DNA from: a virus
Length of the DNA stretch: 43,340 nt
Virus record (IMG/VR): IMGVR_UViG_3300033553_000096
Location: 1 to 43,340 of that record
Reading direction: 5' to 3' (one strand)
In this document: piece by piece, positions 1-7,153 of the stretch
Numbering within the stretch: the stretch's first letter is position 1
Layout: every line of letters starts with the position of its first letter
The notes under the pieces: generated by a model
Told to the model about the DNA's origin: nothing
Databases searched by the model: none
What the model saw: only the letters and a program-made list of their open reading frames with translations
Program-made: the position numbers and the translations under genes

Positions 1-141
1 TGTCAGGCCGGGTGTTGATGACCTTTCTCTAGGTAACTCGAACTATGCACAGGTTCGTATTGGTGTTGATGGAACGCACTATCTTAAGGGAATGGCGATG
101 TATAAGCCAGACCTGCCAGCTGGTGTAGACCTGATGTTCAA
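1..141. repeat. Terminal direct repeat, copy 1 (circular closure)
   Basis: Bases 1-141 are identical to 43200-43340. The open reading frame at the right end continues in frame through this overlap into the left end. The simplest reading is a circular assembly, from either a circularly permuted or a circularised genome, with an overlap of one assembler word length. A true short terminal repeat is less likely because it lies in the middle of a gene. Confidence 0.95.
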
Positions 142-1885
142 CACGAACAAATCAAAGAGTGAAGCTCCTGGCAAACTTGATGCTATGAAGAAGATGGAAA
201 CCGACAAAGATGGGAACATCGATCCATACAACCCATTCAGTTCGGTTATTGATCGTCAAAATGGTGTCATGAACATCCTTAGAGAAGAAGGCAGTTGGTC
301 AGACTGGTCTAACACGCTTTCATCACAGATGCTATCGAAGCAAAGCCCTACGTTGGCTAAGCAACAGCTCAATATGACTTTCGAAAGAAAGATGAATGAT
401 CTCGAAGACATTCTACAACTAACCAACCCTTCTGTTCGTAGAAAGCTACTCGAAGCTTTCGCAGATGGTACAGATTCTGCTGCAGTACAGCTCAAAGCTG
501 CTGCTCTACCACGTCAAGGCAACCACGTAATTCTGCCTGTCACATCTTTGAAGCCCACTGAGATCTATGCACCTAACTTTAAGAATGGTGAGCGTGTTGT
601 TCTGATTCGTTTCCCACACGGTGGCATCTTCGAGATCCCTGAGTTGACTGTAAACAATCGCAACCGTGATGCAAAGAAGCTTCTTGGCAACCAAGCTAAA
701 GATGCTGTTGGTATCAATAGTGGGGTAGCTCAGAGACTTTCGGGTGCCGACTTCGATGGTGACACAGTACTCGTGATCCCTAATGATAGTGGTAGGATTT
801 CGAATGCGCCTGCTCTTGAAGGTCTGAAGGACTTCGATGCAAGACGTTCTTACCCTGCCTATGAGGGTATGCCCCAGATGAAGCCCAGAACTAAGGGTAT
901 TCAAATGGGTGATGTCTCGAACCTGATCACTGACATGACTATCAAAGGCGCAAGTGCAAGCGAATTGGCACGTGCGGTTCGTCACTCTATGGTAGTCATC
1001 GATGCAGAGAAGCATCACTTGAACTACAAGCAATCGGCTATTGACAATGCGATCCCAGCCTTGAAAGAGAAGTACCAAGGTGGTAAGAGATCTGGGGCTT
1101 CTACTTTGATCTCATTGAAGAAGTCTACTACGCCAGTGCCTGAGCGTAAGATGAACTACAAGATTGACCCATCCACAGGTAAGAAGATCTACACAGAAAC
1201 CGGTGCATCGTACACCACTAAGGATGGGAAGCTAATAATCAAGGAAGATCATGTTAGGAAACTAGCTGAGACTGATGATGCGCATACCTTGTCATCGGGC
1301 ACACCAATTGAAAAGGTGTATGCAGATCACTCTAATAGATTGAAGCGTCTTGCTAACACAGCAAGGAAAGAACAGGTAGCTACAAAGAACATCCCCTACT
1401 CTCGTTCTGCAAAGGAGGCGTACTCAGATGAAGTGGCCTCCCTCAATTCTAAACTCAACATCGCCCTCATGAACTCCCCACGTGAACGGCAGGCCCAGAT
1501 AGTAGGTAATGCCGTGTACCGCGCCAAACTACAAGCCAACCCTGACATGGATGATGCTGAGAAGAAGAAGTTGAAAGCCCAAGCTCTAGCAGAGGCCCGT
1601 ACAAGAACCGGTGCTGACAAAGAGTTGGTTAAGATCACCCCACCAGAATGGGATGCTATCCAAGCCGGCGCTATCACACCAAACAAGCTAGACGACATCC
1701 TTAGGAATACGGACCTAGACGAAATTAAACAACTCGCTACTCCTAGAAGTTCGCCTGCCATGTCTACAGCTAAGATAGCAAGAGCTAAGACTATGGCATC
1801 ACTAGGGTACACACAGTCTGAGATAGCTGGTGCCCTTGGTGTGAGTGTGAGTACTGTAACTGAGTCTATCAGTGAAGGAGGTTGA
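1..1885 (+). CDS. RNA polymerase beta-prime-like DFDGD protein, 3' part (gene begins at 42412)
   Basis: This is the C-terminal 628 residues of an 890-residue protein that starts at 42412 and crosses the join of the circular genome. Residues 513-517 read DFDGD, preceded by SGA and followed by TVLVIP. This matches the NADFDGD loop that binds catalytic magnesium in the double-psi beta-barrel of RNA polymerase beta-prime. Upstream, VVLIRFPHGG parallels the NRAPTLHR stretch that precedes the loop in cellular enzymes. A segment around HYLKGMAMY and NTNKSK carries lysines that could belong to the beta-like barrel, which is less certain. The C-terminus (GYTQSEIAGALGVSVSTVT) is a clear helix-turn-helix. 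The length is close to YonO-type single-chain polymerases (about 900 residues). Polymerase activity is inferred, not shown. The stop is followed directly by the next gene. Confidence 0.75.
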   Translation, partial: VRPGVDDLSLGNSNYAQVRIGVDGTHYLKGMAMYKPDLPAGVDLMFNTNKSKSEAPGKLDAMKKMETDKDGNIDPYNPFSSVIDRQNGVMNILREEGSWSDWSNTLSSQMLSKQSPTLAKQQLNMTFERKMNDLEDILQLTNPSVRRKLLEAFADGTDSAAVQLKAAALPRQGNHVILPVTSLKPTEIYAPNFKNGERVVLIRFPHGGIFEIPELTVNNRNRDAKKLLGNQAKDAVGINSGVAQRLSGADFDGDTVLVIPNDSGRISNAPALEGLKDFDARRSYPAYEGMPQMKPRTKGIQMGDVSNLITDMTIKGASASELARAVRHSMVVIDAEKHHLNYKQSAIDNAIPALKEKYQGGKRSGASTLISLKKSTTPVPERKMNYKIDPSTGKKIYTETGASYTTKDGKLIIKEDHVRKLAETDDAHTLSSGTPIEKVYADHSNRLKRLANTARKEQVATKNIPYSRSAKEAYSDEVASLNSKLNIALMNSPRERQAQIVGNAVYRAKLQANPDMDDAEKKKLKAQALAEARTRTGADKELVKITPPEWDAIQAGAITPNKLDDILRNTDLDEIKQLATPRSSPAMSTAKIARAKTMASLGYTQSEIAGALGVSVSTVTESISEGG

Positions 1886-1886
1886 G

Positions 1887-2153
1887 ATGACTACTACATA
1901 CAGCGACAATGTTGAGCACATGCTCACAACTATAGACAATCCTTTCAACCCCCACACACACTTCGATGAATGGCACGCATACGATAGACAACTCGGTTAC
2001 AACACAGTTTCGTTCTTAGCAAGAATCGTTCGTACTTCTAATGCTTTGTCAGAGGCTGATGAACACGTAGCTATCGAAGCTGCAATTGATGAGATTGTTA
2101 GAGAGAACATTAATGGTGTTTACACAAAGATTGCTGCACCAACATCAACTTAG
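1887..2153 (+). CDS. Conserved small phage protein, function unknown
   Basis: This 88-residue acidic protein starts MTTTYSDNVEHML. ATG 1887 is chosen because GAAGGAGG at 1874-1881 sits five bases upstream; an in-frame upstream start would place the ribosome site inside the gene. It lies one base after the stop of the RNA polymerase-like gene, so the two are probably translationally coupled. The segment NPFNPHTHFDEWHAYDRQLGYNT, best viewed as FDEW plus DRQLGYNT, is of a type I recognise from Gram-positive phages next to packaging genes. I see no catalytic motif, membrane segment or signal peptide. It could be a polymerase partner or a packaging accessory; neither is supported by the sequence itself. 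Confidence 0.8.
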   Translation: MTTTYSDNVEHMLTTIDNPFNPHTHFDEWHAYDRQLGYNTVSFLARIVRTSNALSEADEHVAIEAAIDEIVRENINGVYTKIAAPTST

Positions 2154-2302
2154 ATTGTTGGGTAGTGTTCTTCGATCTTGCGGTCCTCTCTCTGGATAGG
2201 GGGGAGGGGGTCGCAGGATCCACCCCCCTGCTTCATCGCGGGCCTCCCTAAAAATTCCCCGGGGGAGAAAACAGAGAAAAGTTTTTCAACTAAGGAGGGA
2301 GT
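2154..2302 (+). other. G/C-tract intergenic region, candidate packaging (cos/pac) site
   Basis: This 149-bp non-coding stretch directly precedes the packaging genes. It holds a G-rich purine tract (2199-2210), a stem of GGGGGT at 2206-2211 with ACCCCC at 2222-2227, and the palindrome CCCCGGGG at 2257-2264 flanked by A-rich DNA (AAAAATT before, AGAAAA after). G/C-rich symmetric sequence next to terminase and HNH genes is typical of phage cohesive-end or packaging-initiation sites. The exact cut cannot be placed from sequence. Confidence 0.4.
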
Positions 2303-2383
2303 ATGTGGTGGGTAATTGGGTTTGTTGCTTGGCTTCTTCTAGTTCTTTTGGTAATGGCCTTCATACATGGGGCCACAAAGTAA
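2303..2383 (+). CDS. 26-residue membrane micro-protein
   Basis: This is a very short frame, MWWVIGFVAWLLLVLLVMAF followed by IHGATK, with an excellent ribosome binding site (AAGGAGG at 2292-2298, five bases upstream). Almost the whole peptide is one hydrophobic helix. It stands alone between the candidate packaging site and the small-terminase-like gene. The function is unknown; a holin-like or membrane-sensing micro-peptide is possible. Translation is supported only by the ribosome site and the coherent hydrophobic sequence. Confidence 0.6.
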   Translation: MWWVIGFVAWLLLVLLVMAFIHGATK

Positions 2384-2413
2384 TCTAATCTAGTCGGAAA
2401 GGAGTTGAAACCA

Positions 2414-2773
2414 ATGGCAACCGAACAAGCAAACAAGTCTAAGACCAAGCAAAGTCGTAGGCCTCCGGCAACAACTCCAGAGGCTAGAGAGAATCAGCTC
2501 ATATCTAGTGCAGTTGATCTTGCTGAGAAGCAACTTCAAGAAGGTTCTGCTTCAGCTCAAGTCATTACGCATTATTTGAAGCTCGGATCTTCTCGAGAGA
2601 AGCTCGAACAAGAGCGTTTGGCCAACGAGAACTCATTGTTGGTTGCTAAGCGAGAGGCTATGGCTTCCGCGCAACGTGTCGAAGAGTTGTATGGTGCTGC
2701 CATCGATGCTATGCGAGCTTACGCTGGGCACGATCCTCTTAAGAACCGAGACGAAGAGGACCAAGATGATTAG
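2414..2773 (+). CDS. Putative terminase small subunit-like protein
   Basis: This 119-residue, highly charged helical protein starts at ATG 2414, nine bases after GGAAAGGAG; an in-frame TTG at 2405 is too close to that site. After a basic N-terminus (KSKTKQSRRPP) the segment ASAQVITHYLKLGS leads into a long predicted coiled coil rich in E, K and R (REKLEQERL), ending in an acidic tail. I recognise the family from Gram-positive siphoviruses, where it sits just before the HNH nuclease and large terminase and may serve as the DNA-recognition subunit. That role is inferred from position; no helix-turn-helix is obvious. Its end overlaps the HNH gene by eight bases. Confidence 0.6.
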   Translation: MATEQANKSKTKQSRRPPATTPEARENQLISSAVDLAEKQLQEGSASAQVITHYLKLGSSREKLEQERLANENSLLVAKREAMASAQRVEELYGAAIDAMRAYAGHDPLKNRDEEDQDD

Positions 2774-3182
2774 ACGATACTCCAGGCTGAAGAGTCTTGA
2801 CACCTTCGAAGACCGTTACCGATATTTGCGTCTGCAGGGTTCTATCGGTCGTTCTAGTTTCGGATTCGATCGCTATGTCAACCAGAAGTTCTACAAGTCA
2901 CGTGAATGGCAGGATGTTAGAGACTTTGTCATTGTCCGAGACAATGGATGTGATCTAGGGATTGAAGGTTACGATATTCATAGTAATCTTTTGGTTCACC
3001 ATATGAACCCAATGGATCTGGAAGAAGTTGTACACGGAGATCCTAGAATCCTCGACCCGGAATATTTGATCACGACAACTCACACAACTCACAATGCTAT
3101 TCATTACGGCGATGAGAATCAAATCCCTCGTCAGCTTGTAGAACGTCGAGCTGGTGACACTTCACTTTGGGAAAGGGTATGA
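2766..3182 (+). CDS. HNH endonuclease, packaging-associated
   Basis: This 138-residue protein starts at ATG 2766, overlapping the previous gene. The HNH core is visible as RDNGCDLGIEGYDI, then LLVHHMNPMDLEE, then LITTTHTTHNAIHYGD. Paired histidines (HH), a later asparagine (HN) and a final histidine (IHYG) form the beta-beta-alpha metal finger. Most of the zinc-knuckle cysteines of the longer HNH subclass are missing. HNH proteins encoded beside terminase in HK97-type phages assist cos cleavage. Its location between the small-terminase-like and endolysin genes fits that job. A free-standing homing function is less likely because it is embedded in a tight operon. Confidence 0.85.
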   Translation: MIRRYSRLKSLDTFEDRYRYLRLQGSIGRSSFGFDRYVNQKFYKSREWQDVRDFVIVRDNGCDLGIEGYDIHSNLLVHHMNPMDLEEVVHGDPRILDPEYLITTTHTTHNAIHYGDENQIPRQLVERRAGDTSLWERV

Positions 3183-3184
3183 CT

Positions 3185-3307
3185 ATGGCAAAGACTGCTA
3201 AAACACCGAAACCACCAGAAGAGCCTGACACTTTCGAGGAACCTCCCGAAGATGTTGAGCCTGATTTCGAGGCAGAGCTTGTCGAGGAAGAAGAGGATTC
3301 CTCATGA
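3185..3307 (+). CDS. 40-residue acidic proline-rich protein
   Basis: This small frame (MAKTAKTPKPPEEPDTFEEP...) ends in an almost purely acidic tail (ELVEEEEDSS). Its stop overlaps the endolysin start by four bases (ATGA), and it begins two bases after the HNH stop; this favours a genuine coupled gene although the ribosome site (GGGAAAGGG) is only moderate. Predicted disordered. Function unknown; it could be a small scaffold-like or regulatory peptide. Confidence 0.6.
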   Translation: MAKTAKTPKPPEEPDTFEEPPEDVEPDFEAELVEEEEDSS

Positions 3308-4053
3308 CTAACTGGAATCATGTAAGTAGCAAGCTCGGACGAATCGAACCAGAGACTCGAGAGATCGCTAGAGAGATCTATGATGTAGCTCAAGATGCTG
3401 GTCATGAGATCTGGTTCATGTGGGGTAATGGAACTAGTCGTGAACACAGCACTGGGCTAGCTCTTGACCTTATGATCCGTAACGAAGCCGGCGGCGATTG
3501 GATCCGCGACTATATTTGGAACAACCGCGCGCGCCTGCGATTGCGTCACGTGATTTGGTGGAGGCACATTCTTTCGACTGTAGTTGAGCCTGGTGTTCGC
3601 CGTAAGATGGTCGATCGTGGAAACCGTACGAAGAATCACTACGACCACCTCCACGTTTGGTTCTTTGCTGGTGACTACCAAGCCCCAAAGAAGGCTACTG
3701 TTGCAGCTGCAACAGTTTCTGGATTGATCCCAAAGATTCAGGCTGCTGTTGAAGTTGAGCCAGACGGTATGTGGGGTCCGAAGACTGACAACAATGTAAT
3801 GTGGATGAGACAGGCCTCTCGTGCTAAGCGAGGGTGGCCCGTGAATCTTGATCGAACTTTCGATGTGGAGATGGTCCAGGCTGTGATCGACACTAAGGTC
3901 GATGGTGTCTGGGGTCCTCTCTCACAAGCGGCTTTGGTCACTTGGCTCAAGGGATTCCAGGATATTCTCGATGTGGTTTCCGATGGGTACTGGGGACTGA
4001 AGACCGATTCACGTCTCTTGTCTCTTCGTCGTCGATATTTCAACCGTTACTAG
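3304..4053 (+). CDS. Endolysin: M15-like peptidase with peptidoglycan-binding repeats
   Basis: This 249-residue lysis enzyme has an N-terminal zinc peptidase domain with H48, D55 (from EHSTGLALD) and H115-x-H117 (YDHLHVW). That is the H-x6-D...HxH pattern of M15 / D-Ala-D-Ala carboxypeptidase and L-Ala-D-Glu peptidases, which cut the peptide part of the wall. The C-terminal half has three DG-x-WG motifs (residues 154, 200 and 227), typical of peptidoglycan-binding domains. There is no signal peptide, so release should need the holin encoded some 20 kb downstream. It sits inside the packaging operon (ATGA overlap with 3185-3307) rather than beside the holin, as in several actinobacterial phages. 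Confidence 0.9.
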   Translation: MTNWNHVSSKLGRIEPETREIAREIYDVAQDAGHEIWFMWGNGTSREHSTGLALDLMIRNEAGGDWIRDYIWNNRARLRLRHVIWWRHILSTVVEPGVRRKMVDRGNRTKNHYDHLHVWFFAGDYQAPKKATVAAATVSGLIPKIQAAVEVEPDGMWGPKTDNNVMWMRQASRAKRGWPVNLDRTFDVEMVQAVIDTKVDGVWGPLSQAALVTWLKGFQDILDVVSDGYWGLKTDSRLLSLRRRYFNRY

Positions 4054-4073
4054 TCACATAAGGGGGTGACCAC

Positions 4074-4439
4074 GTGAGTGACAGCATCCTTACAAGTACA
4101 AAGAAGGTACTGGGTATTGAAGAAGGTTATACTGCATTTGATGCCGATATTCTAATGCACATTAACTCTGTCTTCTCTACGTTGCATCAGCTAGGAATTG
4201 AACCAGAGGTAGGATCTACCACAGTTGAAGACAGCACAACCACGTGGTCCGCCCTCTTTGGCTCAGACCCTAGATACAATGCGATCAAGACCTATGTATA
4301 TTTGCGAGTCCGACTTCTATTCGATCCTCCTGGTACTTCATACCTCATCAATTCTCTTGAGAAGCAATCACAGGAGCTCGAGTGGCGTTTGAACGTTGTT
4401 CGAGAGACTGATGATTACGTAGATCCATTTGTGGCATAG
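4074..4439 (+). CDS. Head-tail connector (gp6-like adaptor)
   Basis: This 121-residue protein starts at GTG 4074 behind AAGGGGG. The sequence LTSTKKVLGIEEGYTAFD...HINSVFSTLHQLG, with the later VYLRVRLLFDPPGTSYL and LEWRLNVVRE, is the helical adaptor family that docks under the portal ring and begins the neck. The length matches the family. Its position ahead of the large terminase rather than after the capsid gene is unusual relative to HK97 but common in the phage group this genome resembles. Confidence 0.85.
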   Translation: MSDSILTSTKKVLGIEEGYTAFDADILMHINSVFSTLHQLGIEPEVGSTTVEDSTTTWSALFGSDPRYNAIKTYVYLRVRLLFDPPGTSYLINSLEKQSQELEWRLNVVRETDDYVDPFVA

Positions 4440-4448
4440 GAGGGAGGT

Positions 4449-4877
4449 ATGATGACAACAATCCAAGATGCAGATGATATTCTAGAACACTACGGCATCA
4501 AGGGAATGAAGTGGGGTGTTCGTAGAAGCGATGAGCAGTTGGCTCGAGCAAGAGGTAAAACTCCTCGCTCAGAGGATTCTTCTAAGGCAAAAGAATCTTT
4601 GGGTAAGGCAAAGACGAGTGGCGCAGGAACTCTTAGTAATAGAGAACTTCAAGAATTGAACAAGCGCCTGAATCTAGAGAAGAATTATGCAGATCTAATA
4701 AGACCAAAGACGAAGCAGAGTAAGCCTCTTTCGAAGGAAGATAAGGAATTCATCGCGTTTCTTATCAGGAAGAGTGGAGAGTTGCTTGTTAAGGAAGTAG
4801 CTAGACGACGTTCAACAACCCAGGTCAGTAATTCGCTCAACCAATGGGATGTTATCGATCTTCGACCGAAAAAGTAA
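4449..4877 (+). CDS. GMKWGVRR-tagged virion-associated protein 1
   Basis: This 142-residue protein opens with the tag ILEHYGIKGMKWGVRR (residues 11-26), followed by SDEQLARAR. A second conserved stretch, LSNRELQELNKRLNLEKNYA, looks like a short helical hairpin I have seen linked to this tag in other phage proteins. It is strongly basic, with no enzymatic motif. The start is ATG 4449 or 4452, both behind AGGAGGGAGGT. Four such tagged genes surround the large terminase and precede the portal, so a structural or capsid-internal role is likely. See the finding on the tag family. Confidence 0.75.
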   Translation: MMTTIQDADDILEHYGIKGMKWGVRRSDEQLARARGKTPRSEDSSKAKESLGKAKTSGAGTLSNRELQELNKRLNLEKNYADLIRPKTKQSKPLSKEDKEFIAFLIRKSGELLVKEVARRRSTTQVSNSLNQWDVIDLRPKK

Positions 4878-4892
4878 AGAAGGGAGGTGTCT

Positions 4893-6638
4893 ATGGCTCT
4901 ATCAAACAGAGCGGCCCCCTATTACTATGGGCAATTCCGCGACGCAGTTCTTCGAGGCGAAATTCCCGTTAACCGGGAGATCGCAATGGAGATGAATCGC
5001 ATTGATGAGCTAATTGACAACCCCCACGTTTACTATGACGACAAAGCTGTTGATGGTTTCATCCTTTTCTGTGAAAACGAACTTACACTGACTGACGGAA
5101 GTGATCTGCATCTGCTCCCGACGTTCAAACTGTGGGCTGAACAGATATTTGGCTGGTACTACTACGTTGAACGAAGCGTGTACGAGCCTTCAGATGGAGA
5201 TCACGGCGGTCGTTACGTGCAAAAGACTATCAAGAAGCGATTGACTACCAAGCAATACCTCATTGTCGCTCGTGGTGCAGCTAAGTCGATGTATGGTGAA
5301 GCGATCCAAGCGTACTTCCTTAATGTCGACACTTCCACAACGCACCAAATCACAACTGCTCCAACAATGAAGCAGGCTGAAGAGATCATGTCACCTCTGC
5401 GCACGGCTATCACGCGCGCGCGAGGACCTCTGTTCAAGTTCCTTACTGAAGGATCTATGCAGAACACAACGGGCTCAAGAGCCAATCGTGTGAAGCTAGC
5501 GTCCACCAAGAAAGGGATTGAGAACTTTCTAACTGGATCTATTCTCGAGATTCGCCCAATGTCGATCAACAAACTCCAGGGTCTTCGTCCAAAAGTCTCA
5601 ACAATCGACGAATGGCTTTCTGGTGACATTCGAGAAGACATTGTCGGTGCGGTTGAGCAGGGTGCATCGAAGTTGGAAGACTATCTGATCGTCGCTATCA
5701 GCTCGGAAGGGACAGTTCGTAACGGTTCCGGTGATACAATCAAAATGGAACTTGCGGACATCCTGAAGGGCGAGTACATAGCTCCTCACATCTCTATCTG
5801 GCACTATAAGCTAGATGAGTTGGAGGAAGTGAGCGATCCTGCTATGTGGTTGAAGGCTAATCCGAATCTTGGAGCAACGGTCACATACGAAACGTATCAC
5901 CTTGATGTTGAACGTGCAGAAAAAGCTCCCGCATCAAGGAATGATATTTTGGCCAAGCGGTTTGGGATACCGATGGAGGGGTATACGTACTTCTTCACGT
6001 ATGAGGAGACCCTTCCTCATCGACCCCAGAAGTTTTGGCAATTGCCGTGTGCTCTTGGCGCGGACCTTTCGCAGGGTGATGACTTCTGTGCATTCACTTT
6101 CTTCTTTCCCCTGCGTAATGGAAAGTTCGGTGTTAAGACTAGGAGCTATATTACAGAACTAACCTTGATGAAGCTCCCAGGAGCTATGCGTTTCAAGTAT
6201 GATCAATTCGTCAATGAAGGAAGTCTGCAAGTGCTTCCAGGCACTGTTCTAGACATGATGGAAGTCTATGACGACCTTGACGAGTTCATCAGAGTTGAAG
6301 AGTACGACGTTAGAGCTTTTGGTTTCGACCCGTATAATGCCAAAGAGTTTGTGTCTCGTTGGGAAGCTGAGAATGGACCGTTTGGTATTGAGAAGGTAAT
6401 CCAAGGTGCTAAGACTGAGTCCGTGCCTCTTGGTGAACTTAAGAATCTCAGTGAAGAACGAATGCTGATCTTTGATCAAGAGCTAATGACCTTTGCTATG
6501 GGTAATGCGATTACCATTGAAGATACCAACGGTAACCGGAAGCTTCTAAAGAAACGCCAAGAAGAGAAGATTGACAACGTGGCTGCGATGATGGATGCGT
6601 ACATCGCATACAAGCTGAACAAGGAGGCATTTGAATGA
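4893..6638 (+). CDS. terL: Terminase large subunit
   Basis: This 581-residue motor is the ATPase and nuclease that pumps DNA through the portal. A Walker A-like loop VARGAAKS lies at residues 125-132, a Walker B STIDEW at 236-241 with the catalytic glutamate, and a nuclease acidic cluster begins with GADLSQGDD at 389-397. The C-terminal KIDNVAAMMDAYIAY matches the end of the RNase H-like nuclease fold. ATG 4893 is preferred over GTG 4887 because the latter overlaps the ribosome site AGGGAGGT. It is flanked on both sides by GMKWGVRR-tagged genes and overlaps the next one by four bases. Confidence 0.95.
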   Translation: MALSNRAAPYYYGQFRDAVLRGEIPVNREIAMEMNRIDELIDNPHVYYDDKAVDGFILFCENELTLTDGSDLHLLPTFKLWAEQIFGWYYYVERSVYEPSDGDHGGRYVQKTIKKRLTTKQYLIVARGAAKSMYGEAIQAYFLNVDTSTTHQITTAPTMKQAEEIMSPLRTAITRARGPLFKFLTEGSMQNTTGSRANRVKLASTKKGIENFLTGSILEIRPMSINKLQGLRPKVSTIDEWLSGDIREDIVGAVEQGASKLEDYLIVAISSEGTVRNGSGDTIKMELADILKGEYIAPHISIWHYKLDELEEVSDPAMWLKANPNLGATVTYETYHLDVERAEKAPASRNDILAKRFGIPMEGYTYFFTYEETLPHRPQKFWQLPCALGADLSQGDDFCAFTFFFPLRNGKFGVKTRSYITELTLMKLPGAMRFKYDQFVNEGSLQVLPGTVLDMMEVYDDLDEFIRVEEYDVRAFGFDPYNAKEFVSRWEAENGPFGIEKVIQGAKTESVPLGELKNLSEERMLIFDQELMTFAMGNAITIEDTNGNRKLLKKRQEEKIDNVAAMMDAYIAYKLNKEAFE

Positions 6639-7135
6639 TTACAGATACGAAGCCTCCCTTGGATGAGGCATTGCTGAAACATTACGGCGTCAAGGGAATG
6701 AAGTGGGGTGTTAGACGCTCTGATGAGCAGTTGGAACGTGCTAGAAAATACCGCCCAACCACTAAACAGAAGCAAGTTGCTATTGGAACACTCATTGGCA
6801 TTGGGGTTGGGGCAGCTGCGGCTATCATGATCTCAACTGGGACCGTACCACTAACATTTGTAAGTGCTCCTGCTTCTGCAGCAGCTACATCGGCAGCTTC
6901 AACTCTAGGTACTGCAGCAGCAAAGAAAGCGCTTGGGTCTAAGACTGTGAATGATTTCTTTAAGGATCCTTCGGGCAGTGGGCATAGTGTGTTCAACTCC
7001 TCTGTAGGTCAGCTTGGTTCATTCGATCCTGATGTATCTCCACAGGGCACGTTCAACCCTAACATAGCGCCAAAGGGTAAGTTCAATCCTAACATAGCGC
7101 CACAGGGTAAGTTCAATCCTGATGTGAAACGATGA
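6635..7135 (+). CDS. GMKWGVRR-tagged protein 2 with hydrophobic core and decapeptide repeats
   Basis: This 166-residue protein has the tag LLKHYGVKGMKWGVRRSDEQL at residues 13-33, then a hydrophobic and alanine-rich segment (VAIGTLIGIGVGAAAAIMIS) that could cross or insert into a membrane. It ends with four tandem ten-residue repeats of the form G-x-F-(D/N)-P-(D/N)-(V/I)-x-P-(Q/K) covering residues 128-166. Its ATG overlaps the terL stop (ATGA), with AAGGAGG upstream. The hydrophobic core suits a protein ejected from the capsid into the cell envelope; that is inference. Confidence 0.75.
   Translation: MITDTKPPLDEALLKHYGVKGMKWGVRRSDEQLERARKYRPTTKQKQVAIGTLIGIGVGAAAAIMISTGTVPLTFVSAPASAAATSAASTLGTAAAKKALGSKTVNDFFKDPSGSGHSVFNSSVGQLGSFDPDVSPQGTFNPNIAPKGKFNPNIAPQGKFNPDVKR
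7016..7132 (+). repeat. 30-bp coding tandem repeat (four units)
   Basis: Units at 7016, 7046, 7076 and 7106 (the last 27 bp) encode the decapeptide G-x-F-x-P-x-(V/I)-x-P-x. Units two and three are the most similar to each other (differing mainly at third codon positions), suggesting recent slippage or unequal exchange. Confidence 0.85.
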
Positions 7136-7153
7136 TGCCCGAGGAGGTGATAT

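Noticed and set aside
2210-2230. Thirteenth promoter copy at TCGCAG near the packaging site
   Set aside because: No ACA at the fixed position and no TATRRTGAGA 13 bp downstream. The same reasoning removes TCGCAG at 41509 and copies inside coding regions near 11333 and 19425.
2643-2765. Extended N-terminus of the HNH protein
   Set aside because: It would overlap the previous gene by over 120 bases; ATG 2766 is positioned as a normal short overlap.
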